Below are positions 42,985 through 55,259 of a stretch of DNA of 64,000 bases, in pieces. The notes under the pieces are model-generated. The model searched no databases. It was not told where the DNA came from and saw only the letters and a program-made list of their open reading frames with translations. This stretch comes from Linum tenue (lineage: Eukaryota; Streptophyta; Magnoliopsida; Malpighiales; Linaceae). The translations under genes and the position numbers were made by a program. Location: contig CAMGYJ010000003.1 of assembly GCA_946122785.1 (NCBI GenBank), positions 2,294,001-2,358,000 of the forward strand, given 5' to 3'. Position 1 is the stretch's first letter. Each line of letters opens with the position of its first letter.

Positions 42985-43043
42985 TTTTTTTTTTTTTTTT
43001 TTGTCATTCAACCGAGATGGAGATAAGATCCAAACAAAGTCAA

Positions 43044-44700
43044 TTACAAACTACGCAACCAGGACACATAGTCGAACCTCGACAAGAGCCGAGGCGACAA
43101 ACTCAGGGATTTCTTGGCCACTAAATGAGCCTCCCTGTTCCTCTGACGACCTACGAAACGCAGATCACAAGTACCCTCCAAACCCGCCAATAAAGCTTTG
43201 ATCTCGCGCAAAATCGCGCCCACCATAGAATCATTGAAAACCCCTGAAGCACACTTATCCAATATGACCTTAGCATCTCCTGTAACCAAAAGAGAGGAAA
43301 GATGTCTTTTGGAGCATTCGAGTAGACAATCCCGGAGAGCAAGGGACTCCAAAACATGAGCATTTGAAATCCCTTCGTAGATGGTCGCTGATGCTGCAAA
43401 AGGGAAAACCAGCCCTGCAGGAGACACTCCTTCCCCAATTACAAAGGCTGCTGAACCTGATCCACCCTTCCCCGTTGCGCCATCGAACGATGCATGAAAT
43501 TGAAAATGCCCTTGAAGAGTCCGGGACTGAACAAGAGCAGATGCTGCATTCGGCAATTGCTGTGGAAGAGATGGAGAAGAGAAGGCAGACTCAATTTCAT
43601 TAACTTGATGACGCCATTCCGCTGCCCTGGATTCCAAACGAACCTGTTGCTGATCAAACAAAGTACAACACCTGTTCTTCCATATACGCCAAAACATAGC
43701 TACAACTTGCAGAGTTAGATAAGAATCAGAAGCACCCCCACTCTTATGAAAAAGCTCACCTCGGACCATACCAGCAAATGATCGCTTATCCCAACTCGCA
43801 AGTTCTGTCCGGAACCCCACCAAATTCCACAATTTCCGGGCAAAAGGACAGGTAAAAAATAAGTGTTCTATCGATTCCACCTTCCGACCACAAACCGGGC
43901 AAATCGGAATAATATCAAGACCCCTGAATGATAAGGCTTCTCTAGTTGGCAAGATCCGATTAAGACATTGCCAAACAAAAAATTTCAGTTTGGGAGGCAA
44001 TATCAAGTTCCACAACCACAACCACATTCCATGATCAACTTGATTGACCCGCAGACGACCACTATTCGCACGTGAAATTTGAAAAGCAAGATGATAAGCA
44101 GAGCGTACCTGGAAAACACCTGAAGACTCGTAATGCCAAATCAACGCATCCGGAATTGGGATTTTCGACAAAGGAATTGACAAGATGAGCTTGACAGATT
44201 CATGACTGAAAAACAAACGCAGTGCCGCCATATTCCAAGTGCGGAATCCCGGATCAATCAGAGCGGAAACAAATGGAAATGAAGCAGGGGCACCCTGACG
44301 CCGAATGGGAATAGATGGTGGAGACGTGGGCAGCCAAGCATCTTCAAAGGCCCGAATCGACTCTCCACAACCTACTTGCCAGCGTAAGCCTCGAGAGAGC
44401 AAGTCGCGCCCATGAAGGATGCTCCTCCATCCCCACGAAGGATTGGAACCAGAAGATGCCTCCAGCAGAGAGTGATCGTGAACAAAATAGCGCCCGTTAA
44501 GAATACGAGCCAGGAGGGATGAAGGCTCGGAAAGAATCCGCCACGCAACCTTAGCCAGCAATGCTTGATTAAAGCACCCAAACTCACGGAAACCCAAGCC
44601 TCCCTCATGCTTACTCCCACACAATGTCTTCCAGGCTATCCAATGAATCCGACGTTGTCCCTGAACTGCCCCCACTAGAAACGAGCCATATGGGCATTCA
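43044..44700 (-). pseudogene. LINE-1 zf-RVT and RNase H C-terminus
   Basis: Downstream RT thumb text (KHEGGLGFREFGCFNQALLA), a zf-RVT (CPVCGRKVESIEHLFFTCPF), then an RNase H domain with FDGATGKGGSG (Asp), LESLALRDCL (Glu) and VTGDAKVI (Asp). The catalytic triad looks present. The frame runs to a stop just before the poly(A) region. Confidence 0.87.
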
Positions 44701-45808
44701 TACGACGAATTAAATCTGCAGGAAGCCAAAAACAAGACATTGTGTAGATAGGCAGAGCCGCTGCCACAGATTGAAGTAGCACTTCTCTTGCAGCAATTGA
44801 CAATGTCCTGATCTTCCAACCCTGCAAAACAGACATGAGCTTCTCCTCTACAAAGCGAAAAGTTTCCTTTTTGGACTTATGAACCAAAGAAGGGAGACCC
44901 AAGTACCGATCTAGGAGGCCAATAGACCCTACTCCTAGCAATGAACCCAGATCACTCTGCGAGGTCGCATCCAAATTTGGACTGAAGTACGCAGCAGACT
45001 TCGATAAATTCAACCGTTGGCCACTGATCTCTTCATACTCTCGGAGTAGAGCCAGAAGACGTTGCCCATCACGACGAGAAGCTCGAAGAAAGAGAAAAGA
45101 ATCGTCGGCAAATAGCAAATGGGAGATTGAAGGAGCCGAAGGGGAGACACGAACACCTTGTAATTCCTTCGAAGCTATCTTCTCTTTGATCATGGCAGTA
45201 AAGCCCTCCGTACAGAGAGCAAAAAGAAGCGGGGACAAAGGATCCCCTTGACAGAGACCTCGAGTAGAAGCAAAGTAACCGGAAGGTTTACCATTGACCA
45301 AAATAGAGAAAGTGGCCGTACAAACACATTCCTTCACCCAATGGATCCAATCTGAAGATAACCCCAGTTTCCTGAGAACAGCAAAAAGAAAAGGCCATTC
45401 AATACGATCATAAGCTTTCTCCATATCGAGCTTAAGCGCCATGAACTTTGCTCGACCAAGCCGTTTGTGTTTAATAAAGTGCATCAATTCATGAGCAATG
45501 AGAACATTATCAACGATCTGACGCTCCTGAACAAAACCATTTTGTTCAGGGGAGACTAGTTGAGGAAGAATCCGACCTAGTCGAGTGGCCATGATCTTGG
45601 TGATGACCTTATATAAGAACTGGCACAAACTGATTGGACGTAATTGGGAAACCTGCTCCACAACATCAACTTTAGGAATTAACGTTAACCAAGTATGATT
45701 GAAGTTCTTTAGAAGCTTCCCCGTAGTGAAGAAAGAAGAGATGGCCTTGACAACACTTTCTCCTACAATTTCCCAAAAAGAACGGAAAAAACATCCCGTA
45801 AAACCATC
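44675..45808 (-). pseudogene. LINE-1 reverse transcriptase
   Basis: Open from about 45808, with the main block from 45661. RT motifs: LRPISLCQFLYKVITKI, KLDMEKAYDRIEW, GDPLSPLLFALC, and the catalytic FADDSFLF near 45110. A frameshift near 44690 joins it to the downstream frame. Confidence 0.88.
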
Positions 45809-46909
45809 CTAACCTGGAGTCTTCGTCGCTCCCATGTGGAAGATTGTCTCCTTAATTTCCATTGGCGTAACAGGAGCAAGGAGAGCTTCATTCATACTCC
45901 CTGTTACTAACCTAGCAATTGGTAAGTGCTGCACACGTTCAGCTACCCGAGCCACAAACCCATCATCCAACACATCTGATGTAAAAAGAGTCTTGTAATA
46001 ATCAACCAGGACAGATTGTTTATCCTCCTCACTCGTAACCCACTGCCCAGCTGGATTATAGATCCCACAAATCTTATTCCGGCGGCGCTTGGCCCGGGTT
46101 ACCGCATGAAAGTATCCAGAATTTTGATCGCCTTCAGTCAACCATTGAACTCTTGATCGTTGCCTCTAGTACTTCTCTTCCGCTACCCAAGAGGAAGCTA
46201 GTTCGGACTCAATACGGCTTAGCTCCAACCAGTCCACAGGAGAGTGATTTCGAACTTGCAAAGAGGCAGATCGCAATTCCTTGACCCTGCGAGCAGAGTT
46301 AGTCGTACCTTTTTTTACCCAGTAGAAAAGTTTATGGCGTGCTGATTTCAGCCAAGTCCATAATTGAAAGCAAGGGGAACCGAACACAGGTTGTTGCCAA
46401 ACCGATTCAACTAAATGCAACGCTTCAACATTGGATCCCCATCTAGCATCAAACATGAATAACGGTTTAATGAAAGGGTGAGGAGTGGCCCAACGATAGA
46501 TTATCGCACGATGATCGCTGCCCTGATCTCCCAAATGCTCTACTGTACCCCCTGGCCATTCATTAGTCCAGCATGCCGAGAATAAGAAACGATCTAATCT
46601 ACTTTGGATAAACGAGGAAGCCGAGTGGCGGTTTGTCCAAGTAAAACGCGGCCCAGAGAAACCAATATCAATGAGAGCTAAATCATCGACGAACTTACGA
46701 AAAGACAGAGCTCGGGTAGGATTGAAACCGTTCCCACCCTGCTTTTCGCTGGAACCTAATAGATCATTAAAGTCACCCACAATTGTATAAGGCACCACAA
46801 GTAAAGAACAATAATGAACCAGCCGACGAAATTGACGCCGCCGAACCACATCATCACAGCTTAAATACACAAAAACAACCACAGAAATGAAATGAGTGGG
46901 CCCAATCAT
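45809..46909 (-). pseudogene. LINE-1 endonuclease C-terminus and linker
   Basis: AP endonuclease motifs VGDFND, GPRFTWTN, SRLDRF and GSDHRAII. TAG at 46166-46168 replaces the expected Trp after EEKY. The frame goes on as RVQWLTEGDQNSGYFHA and meets another TAG at 45809-45811 in the PG-x-DGF motif that introduces RT. Confidence 0.85.
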
Positions 46910-46960
46910 TTCTATACGCAGAGCCCACCGTTTGGGCCCAATCAGCTACACCGTCTGTCA

Positions 46961-47671
46961 GTCCGTGACGGCGAAGTACATGAAATGAAATGAGTGATGA
47001 GGGTGGGCCCATAACATTTCACTCTCAGATTCGTCATTTTTGGGCTGACAGCTACGGCGGCGTACGTACGAGCCCAAAAGTGGGATCCACTTACGGTTTT
47101 TGGATGGTTTTGTTTTATATCGGAAGGGAATCCCAGCCCAATAGTTAACCACCGAGAGGGCATGCCTGAGCTGGCATCGCGGTCAGATGCCAACTCGTGA
47201 AACATAAAAATTCTACCAACCGACTAGTGTCGGCTTCTTGAGAACACAGTTTCATTTGCTTGGTAGGATTATTTAATAAAATGTCTGATGCAATATATAT
47301 TGAATTAAAATCAGTGATTAGGTTTTGATAATACTGATGAAACTTCTAACTTTTATCATAATATACGTACAAACAACCCTCAATGTAAACACTCATAACT
47401 AATAAGTTCTCTCATTTGTAACAAGACACCAACATTTTATTTAGAAGTTAGTATTGAATCAAGAAAAGGGAGCAATTACGACTAGTTAAGCGGTTTAGGA
47501 GAGTCCTTTGTAAGGTGAATTTTACCATAATACTTCAACTAATTGAGTAGGCCACCTTATTCTAAACACTTGACTGTCATCAAAATGTCTAATTATTTGT
47601 TAGATGCTTACTTTCGATCATCCAATCTCGAACACTCTTCTTCTTTTAGCTCCGTAACACTCGAGATACCA
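46961..47671. other. Unassigned flank of LINE-1
   Basis: Holds a short imperfect duplication (aaatgaaatgagtg... gtgggccca near 46885-46905 and 46980-47010). No gene seen. Confidence 0.4.
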
Positions 47672-47680
47672 ACCATAATA

Positions 47681-47964
47681 GAGGAATTTTACTATGTTAT
47701 ATAGCATTGGTGCTATAGGTTTTTCCCTTTATCGTTATGGTACAACTTTAGATTGTATCTATACTCTTTTATACAAATTCTTTCATGGTACAACTTGAAC
47801 TTGTACATTTATGTGATGGTACAACTTTAAGTTGTAAAGTTGTACCATAACATAAGGGTACAAATTCCTTTATGGTACAACCTAAACTTATACATTTAAC
47901 GTTATGATACAACTTCAAGTTGTACATTAAAGCACCCATACTTTAGAGCATAGTAGAAGTGCTC
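47681..47964. mobile_element. Mutator-type MITE (284 bp), TSD ACCATAATA
   Basis: The inverted ends GAGGAATTTTACTATG and GAGCACTTCTACTATG extend into related TAKAGYATKGGTGCT-like text. Identical 9-mers accataata at 47672-47680 and 47965-47973. The interior repeats palindrome-like tacaacttnaagttgtac motifs. Confidence 0.88.
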
Positions 47965-47973
47965 ACCATAATA

Positions 47974-49401
47974 ACCTAACTATACATACCAATTTTTTAG
48001 AAATTGTTCCTCCTGAATGTTTGTTAATTGAAATAAAATTTGAAGGTTTGGTCCTTTTAAGGGTTAGTTTATGGTGGAAGGGTAAAGAGGAGTAGATCAC
48101 AACTCACATCCACATGGCATAAACATTGGAAACGTTCCTTTCAAAGTGTTCATTATTTTGCTTTGGAGCTTCCCACCAGAAAATTTAACAATTTCATCCA
48201 CCATTTTTTGAGTAATCCTCAAGCCGCCACCACCAATAATAATTATAATTATTACTTATTCCATGAATCAAGTAATAATAAAGCCAAATAATAATACTGA
48301 CAAAATTACCCAAATAATTTGTTTCTTGTTTTCATTAGTGGCTCTTATCATAGTATGCATGTGATTGACACCTCAGTTTCCATAGTTATTATTATGACAT
48401 TACTGTATATTTTTCCTAAAATTTTGTTTTATTTTATGAATCATACCATTAAATATGATTGTGTCAATTCAACCCTAATTAGACCATATTATCGTATCTA
48501 CAAAAATCCAACTGCCGCAACAGATTTTGACCAAACAACAGTCTTATGATGAAATTTCAAAGGCTTCTAGATCCTAGGGTCAATGGGTTATCTACACTAA
48601 TCAGGTTTACCAGGAACTTTGTTACAACAGGAAGTTGGAGAAGCAAAAACCAACTTTGTAGTCAATGATGAAACATTCTCATTCCAATATTGAAAAGTTG
48701 TATATAGAGTACTCTTAATCCGATTCAACCGATGAATGCAACATATTTAAATATATAATTCTGCCTTCTTATTTATATTTATCGCAACCCAAATGCTTCA
48801 CAATTATCAGTTGCATGTCAAGGGGCTAAGAAGGTATAAATATTAACGTTTTCGTCCTAACGAAACAAGGTAAATCTAAATTAGTTAATGGTATAATTAC
48901 AGTATAAATGATTTTTTTAACTGGAAAAATTATAAAAGGGAAAGAAAATCTGTCATGTGTGGAATGTCGCAGACAAGCGCAGCCGGCGGTGCCAGTGCCA
49001 TGCAACTGATGCAAGCAAAGCACGACTAATTTGAAATAATTAAATTAATAATCACGCGTTAAATTAATAATCACAGCTGGAGATCGCGGTTCGTTCGGAT
49101 GAAGTGGCGAAATCGGAGGGGAGGAGGATAGAGTGACTGTGTAAGCGGCTGCAGAGGAGCACAAGCCATTTGGACGCTGTGGGTGGGGTACAGTTTTCTC
49201 CATACGGCGCCGTATTTGTGGAATTGTGTATGGACAAAAGGGGGAAAAAGCCTCCAAGCGTGACAAAAGTACGTTTTCATGCAATGCACAAATGTTGTTA
49301 GCTCATTTGGTCCCTAAAAGCCTGTCTATTTATATTCGAGTCTCTTAAAAATTAAAAATCATGGATATATATAACTCTCAACGCACCGAGGTTAGGGGGA
49401 G
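47974..49401. other. Intergenic, AT-rich, with one GC-rich island
   Basis: No gene recognised. A GC-rich patch at 49075-49215 could be an exon relic but has no domain signature. A phrase gtccctaaaagcctgtctatt at 49305-49325 recurs in similar form near 61046. Confidence 0.45.
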
Positions 49402-49458
49402 ATCTTCATGCGATAGTTTTTTTTTTTAGAAACAGAGCGCAGAGGAGCGCTCTAACCC

Positions 49459-50025
49459 TTATTCATTAATAAAACGGGGTGTTTGAACCCCTATCAAATC
49501 GAACAAAAGCCAGTATCTCAGGCTAGGTCCTGGGTCGTCTAACATATGACACCCAACGGGCAAAGAGTGGCCAACAGAGGCCATGAAATCGGCAACATAG
49601 TTACTCTCACGGAACACATGACTGATTTTGACGTCCCAATCACGATCAAGTAATCGCCGGATAACTGCAGCCATCGTGCTATGCGGGTGATTTGCACGTT
49701 CATTCTTTATAATTGACTCGGCCGTCTTCGAGTCCGTTTGCAACCAGACGTTCCTCACTCCCAACTCCTAGGCACTATGGAGACCATGTGCAATGCCGGA
49801 CAACTCTGCATGCGTGATTGACCCGCCCCCTAAGTTGACCGAGAAACCCTTCATGAATTGCCCGCTGCTATCCCTGATCACTCCCCCAGCTGAAGCACTG
49901 CCCGAGGCTAACACCACGGAGCCGTCCGAGTTCAGCGCAACCCACCCCGGTGGAGGCTTCTGCCAATTAATGAAGCTCATAGACTTCCGCTGCTGTTGCT
50001 CCATAATCTTCTGAGCTTTACTCAT
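49459..50025 (-). pseudogene. LINE-2 RNase H domain
   Basis: WVALNSDGSVVLASG (Asp), HAELSGIAHGL (Glu) and WLQTDSKTAE (Asp), then SHVFRESNYVADFMA. A stop (TAG near 49765-49767) separates two frames that otherwise continue. Confidence 0.87.
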
Positions 50026-50037
50026 AGCTAGGCTGCT

Positions 50038-50848
50038 CTAACGTGACAGCTTCTCCGCTTGTCGAGCCAAGAGGGTAGGCGATGTTAGCGTCTTCTCAAA
50101 CACCAACTTATTCCTGTTCTTCCAGAGCTTCCAAGAAAGGATGGCGAAGAGAGTAGCTTCAATTGTTTCACTCCGGCCGGCAAGGTAATACAGTGCCCAC
50201 TTAGTGAGGTCCTCTTCAAAGAAGAGACTATCCGGCTCTTCCCGCAAAACTTCCGACCAAGCCTCTCTTGCGTAGGGACAGTCCCTGATCACATGTAGCG
50301 TCGTCTCTGGACCTCCTCTACATACCGGACACACAGCGGATTGCGTTAAGTGCCGCCTGCATCGTTCCGCATTAGTGAGCAACCGTTGATGTAGCACCAG
50401 CCAGAAGAACGATCGGGTACATTGAGGGCCCTCGATCCGCCAACATCTCCTCCAAACCGGGTGTAGATGGCTTGGTTCCTCCAATTCTCCAAGTAACTCC
50501 ACCGCCGACTTGATAGTGAACAGACCGGTCGGGGATAATCTCCAAACAGGCGTATCTGGGGCACTCCCCTCTGACACCGGATGGAGCAGTAGCTGCGAAA
50601 CCATTGCGTTTGGTAAGAACGCTCGGATATAGGGGAGATTCCACTCCCCATTTAGAACCAGGTCTGCAACAGTCAGGTCACGTGCTTCTTCTGGGAGCTC
50701 ATTAGTGAACTCAATGAGCGGTGGCCCATCTTGAAGCCACGTATCCGTCCAGAACCTAGTATGAGAGCCACTTTGAACGTTCCACATCAATCCTTGCGGA
50801 ATATAATGGAGAATGCGCAACACTCCTCGCCATAAGTTTGACATACGG
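50038..50848 (-). pseudogene. LINE-2 C-terminal region with zf-RVT
   Basis: GSHTRFWTDTWLQDGPPL, then WRLSPTGLFTIKSAVELL and zf-RVT CPVCRGGPETTLHVIRDCPY. It is cut at 50848 by Gypsy-H and continues upstream at 57972. Confidence 0.87.
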
Positions 50849-50853
50849 CCTGT

Positions 50854-52248
50854 TGATAGACCGTTAGTTACACATGTTTTTACCCCTGCTCTTACTCCGT
50901 TTGAGGTATTGATTCTCGTGTTTTAGGCCGATTTCACGCTAGGTTGTGCTTGTTTATGATATTTCAGGTCCTAGTACGTGAATGGAGGCTTGGGAGAAAG
51001 TTTGAGGTCGATTGGACGAGGATCGGACGCATGGCGAGGTTCTGAGGAAGTCGCACGGGCACACCCACAACCCGCACGGCCGTGCAAGTGACCAGTTTGG
51101 CCGTGCGGGATTGTGCGAGAGCACGCACGGGCAGAGCAGAAAACCCGCACGGTCGTGCAAGTGACCAGTTTGGCCGTGCGGGATTGTGCGAGAGCACGCA
51201 CGGGCACAAGTGAAATCCGCACGGCCGTGCAAAGTGCAATCCTGGCCGTGCGAGATGGCTGAAGTTCGACTTAATGGTACGCCGCGTTTTGAGCCGCACG
51301 GCCAGAATGGTGATATGCACGGCCGTGCACCCTGGCCGTGCGAGTCGGGAAATTCTGGTTTTTAAGCGGATTCCGAGCCAAACAGAGGGGGATTCGAGTT
51401 TTTGAGAGACAGAGCGGTTCCTAGAGAGAGAAAGCGACGAACAAGAGCCTCCAAGTGCCCTAGCTTGATCTTCAACACCATTGGAGCTTGGCTTGAGCTT
51501 GGAGAAGTGCCGATTCAACGTCCAGGAGCAGAAATCCATCTTCACAGTATGATTTCCGCGTCTGATTCTGCTTTTGCTTCTTTCTCCATGGAGTAGTTCT
51601 CCCATTCATCTGGGTATGAGAAACCCTAGTTCTGTATGTTAGGTTTGATTGTATGAACCCAAGTATTGATTCTATGATATTGATTATATTCGATTGAGGT
51701 TTGAATGATTGAATGGCATGAATCCTGATCAAATTCCTGTTGTTTCTGCTTTAACCTAGAATGATAATATCTGCCTAGGTTGATAGAGTATCCTTAATCG
51801 AAGGTAGTGAATGGGTGACTTTAGTCGAGGAGCCAATTCACTATTCTGTACCGAATTCAATTCGGTAGTGGAGGTTTTGTTCATAGGGCCTCAATCTGTT
51901 TACTCCGGTGGAGGTTAGTCGCCCGCTAGAGACTCAGATTGAGAGGGTCTGAAGACCTTTAGTCGAGACTTCAGACTGTTTGAGAACCTTCCGCAGTATA
52001 ACTATCATAGAAACTGAACTTGGTAATTACAATCCGGCTTAACTGCAGGCTAGGGGGAACCATATCCGGGTGACCTCTCTTAACCTGAATACAACCGTTT
52101 AGTTGTTTTGTTTGCTAGATAATACGAATTCACTGAGTAGTCATCACATCTAGGACCCGGGTTGACATTAAAACTCAAACCCGCTATACTACGCTTTAGG
52201 AAGTGGTTACACTTGGCCATTTTCTAGAGTGACAGTAACAGCGAGTCA
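50854..52248 (+). repeat. 5' LTR of Gypsy-H
   Basis: TGATAGACCGTTAG to AGCGAGTCA. It lacks 34 bases present in the 3' LTR near 57800-57833, with a short direct repeat (gct/tgct) at the breakpoints. Confidence 0.93.
51055..51350. repeat. Array of GC-rich palindromes in the Gypsy-H LTR
   Basis: Two ~75-base near-repeats (agtgaccagtttggccgtgc then gggattgtgcgagagcacgc) plus further partial copies. Each contains gcacggccgtgc (a perfect palindrome) or a one-base variant. The same array is in the 3' LTR (56740-57025). Confidence 0.9.
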
Positions 52249-52254
52249 TGTTTT

Positions 52255-52271
52255 TGGCGCCGTTGCCGGGG
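52255..52271 (+). other. Primer binding site of Gypsy-H (tRNA-Asp type)
   Basis: TGGCGCCGTTGCCGGGG, complementary to a plant tRNA-Asp 3' end. Confidence 0.9.
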
Positions 52272-52394
52272 ACGGCTAGGTTGTTGAAGAAAAGTGATTT
52301 CTGTTACTTTAGCATTGAGTTTTTGCATTGAGTTTTTGTTTTTCCCACTTGTGCCTTCACGGGTTTGCATTGCTTGATTGTGTGCAGATAGTGC

Positions 52395-55259
52395 ATGACC
52401 CGTAGCCAGTCGTGAGGTTTACTGCCGTTGAATCCTGAGATTGAGCGCACCTGCAAACAACTTCGGAAACAACAGCGAGCTAGACTGGCTACGGTGGAGC
52501 GCAGAGACGGCCAATTGAGCAGCGACTCCGAGGACGAGTACGAGATGGAAGGCGATCAGAACCCACCTCCTCAGAACCAGATCCTGGGGAACGACCCAAA
52601 TCCTCAGGGAGCTGGGAACCATCATCATCCACCACCACCGGGTCCCACCTTGGAGTACTACTACACTCCACGGATTGCTGACATCCGCCCGGTCATCCTC
52701 TATCCGCCCATTCCTGCAAACAACTTTGAGATCAAGCCATGCTGGATTCAACTCATCACATCCTCTATCCAGTTCCATGGCTTGAAGGATGAGGAAGCCC
52801 GGGTACATCTTTCCCGTTTTCTGCAGCTGACGAACGAGTTCAAGCTGAACGGTGTCCCGGATGACGCAATCCGCCTTCACCTCTTCCCCCATTCTCTGGC
52901 GGGGAATGCCAAGAGGTGGTTAGAGACCCAGCCCCCATTGTCCATCACCTCTTGGGACGATCTGGCTGACAAGTTCGTGCACAGGTATTATCCAGCATCG
53001 AAGACCACGGAGATTCAGCGGGAGATTACTCACTTCCGCCAAGAGCCAGATGAGTCACTTCGTGATGCATGGGAGCAGTACATGGGATACTTCTGGCAGT
53101 GTCCCCATCATGGCTTCAGCGATGCTTTCACAGTAGGGAACTTCTACAACGCCCTCACTACAGACAGCCAGAGGGTGATTGAGTCTCTATGCCCAGGAGG
53201 GGATATCCTTACTAAGACTCCACCCGAGCTGAACCAGATGATCAGTACCTTGGCTGCCCGAGACCACTCCTGGGGGCAGAACAACAGAGGTAGGAATTCC
53301 CGGGACCGAGGTGTGCATGCTATGGAGGCCAGATCCGGGTTAGAGCAGCAGGTGGCTGAGTTGGTGCAGACGTTGAAGCAGCCCAACAGTCTTTTTCCGG
53401 GCCGAGGTGTAGCTACACCTCCAGTAGCTCAGTGTCAGTGGTGTGAGAGCCCGAACCACCTGGTGGAAGATTGTCAGTCTATGAGGGAGTCCTCTACTCC
53501 CCAAGAGCATGTGGACTTCATCGCCAATGCTCGGCGCCTGGACCCATACAGCAGTACCTACAATGAGGGATGGCGCCAGCATCCCAACTTTGCCTGGAGC
53601 AGCAACACCAACAAACCACCTGGTTTCCCAGCACCAGCAGGCGGTTTTCAGCAGAGGCAGCCCTTCCAGGCTAGGCAGGGGCCACCACCACAGCAGCAGC
53701 CTTACCAGCCTAGGCAAGGGCAGCCATTCCAGCAGCCTCAGCATCAGTATGCCGAGCCAGCAGCAGCGCCAGCTCCCGATAATCAGATGACCGAGCTGAA
53801 GAACATTTTGGCAGCATTCATGACCACCAGCCAGGCAAGTTTCACGAGGATGGATCAGACCATAGCTTCACTGGAGGCAGGCCAGAGAACCCTGGAGGCA
53901 GGACAGAGGAACCAGGGTGCCATTCTGCAAGATTTACAGAACCAGGTTGGCGCCATAGCTCGCCAGATTACTACTCGGGCCCCGGGGACTCTACCTGCCA
54001 CCACCATCCCTAATCCACGGGACCCGCACGAGCAGCTGGGTGCCATTTTCACCAGGAGCGGCAGGGCTACATCAGCTGATCCTGCCCCGACCTGGCAGGA
54101 GGAACCATTACCTGCTTCAGCACTTCCAGCCGATGATGCAGAAGTGCGGGTGGAGAAGGAAGCCCCTGCTCCCAAGCCACAACCAGTGGTGAAGGAGCAC
54201 GTACCCCAGCTTCCCTTCCCCACTCGCCTTCACAAAGACAAGCTGGAGACCGAGTTTGCCAATTTTATGGCAATGTTGAAGCAGCTCAACATCAGCGTAC
54301 CATTTGTGGAGGCACTGTCGAAGATGCCCAAGTACGCTAAGTTCATGAAAGATCTCTGCACCAACAAGAAGAAACTTGGGGATCTCTCGACAGTGCTGCT
54401 GAGCGAGGAATGTTCTGCCATCCTGCAGAACAAGCTGCCCGAAAAGCGCAAGGATCCAGGGAGTTTTACTATCCCTCTTACTATTGGCAGCATGCATGTA
54501 GGAAAGTCCTTGGCGGACCTAGGAGCTAGCATCAATGTCATGCCATATAAATTGTTCAAAAAGCTAGACCTAGGTGAACTTAGCCCTACTAGGATGAGCA
54601 TTCAGCTAGCTGATCGTTCCGTGGTGCATCCTAGGGGTATCATAGAAGATTTGCTTGTTAATGTGGGTGCATTCACATATCCTGTTGATTTTGTTATTCT
54701 GGATATAAATGATGATGTGGATGTGCCTTTGATTCTAGGTAGACCATTTCTTGCCACCGCCAAGGCACTGATTGATGTGCATGATGGTAAACTGATCCTG
54801 CGTGCTGGAAATGAACAGGCTATTTTTCCTGTGACTGAGTTTGATCATTGTGCTATGATTTCTGTATCGCCTGTGCATGCTATTTCTGATCAGGTACACG
54901 AGCCTGTCGTGTACCCTTCTGCACCTCTCATTTTGCAGGACCCGCCTATCATTCCTTCGCCGCCACTCCATCCAGTCTCGCCTCCGAACAAAAAGCTCAA
55001 GGAGGAGTGGCGATCGAAGCCGCAGGTGGCTAAGCCGGCACGGAAGAAGAGTGGAGACCACTATGAGCTGGTCCCACCCCCTGCACCACGACCACCCTGG
55101 CCATCCGAGTATTCACTCGCCTGCATCTTGCCGGATGGCCAGGTCGAGCTGACCGATGCTGGTGGTTGCAACCGTCGGGTGCACGGTCACCACCTGAAGC
55201 TGTACCTCAAGAGCGATGTGGATCCGCTCTTGGAGGCACATGTTCCTGCATCTCCCTGA
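52395..55259 (+). CDS. Gag-protease polyprotein with integrase-like C-terminus, Gypsy-H
   Basis: The frame is open from 52416 to TGA 55257-55259 (about 947 codons). The natural start is probably ATG 52395, but its seventh codon is TGA (52413-52415); Gypsy-A has the matching N-terminal motif (LDPEIERTCRQ) without a stop. From the open frame: gag domain about 150-270 (SLAGNAKRWLETQPPLSITS, HRYYPASKTTEIQRE); CCHC knuckle CQWCESPNHLVEDC near 335; Pro/Gln-rich linker; retropepsin with SFTIPLTIGS, DLGASINVMPYKLFKKL near 697 and LILGRPFLATA near 768. After a Pro-rich stretch the last ~50 residues (RRVHGHHLKLYLKSD) look like the C-terminus of gypsy integrase-type polyproteins. RT, RNase H and the integrase core are absent, consistent with a large in-frame deletion. 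Confidence 0.88.

Larger units (their letters stand above)
42985..46960 (-). mobile_element. LINE-1: L1-type non-LTR retrotransposon, 5' truncated, degenerate
   Basis: The plus-strand T18 run (42985-43002) is the poly(A) tail of a minus-strand LINE. Coding order on the minus strand is endonuclease C-terminal half, RT, zf-RVT, RNase H. The N-terminal endonuclease and ORF1 are missing, as usual for 5' truncation. The upstream boundary near 46960 is approximate and no TSD was recognised. Confidence 0.85.

Noticed and set aside
42985..43002. T18 run as a plain microsatellite
   Set aside because: It sits exactly at the 3' end of a minus-strand LINE, so it is better read as its poly(A) tail.
48319..48549. 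76-codon plus-strand ORF in AT-rich DNA
   Set aside because: Hydrophobic low-information sequence expected by chance in AT-rich intergenic DNA.
51055..51350. Possible CRISPR-like array (GC repeat with spacers)
   Set aside because: Repeats are palindromic motifs inside a plant LTR and are duplicated in both LTRs; no spacers of uniform length, and the genome is eukaryotic.
52419..54601. Antisense ORFs opposite Gypsy-H gag-protease
   Set aside because: GC-rich coding sequence on the plus strand produces open antisense frames; no domain signature.
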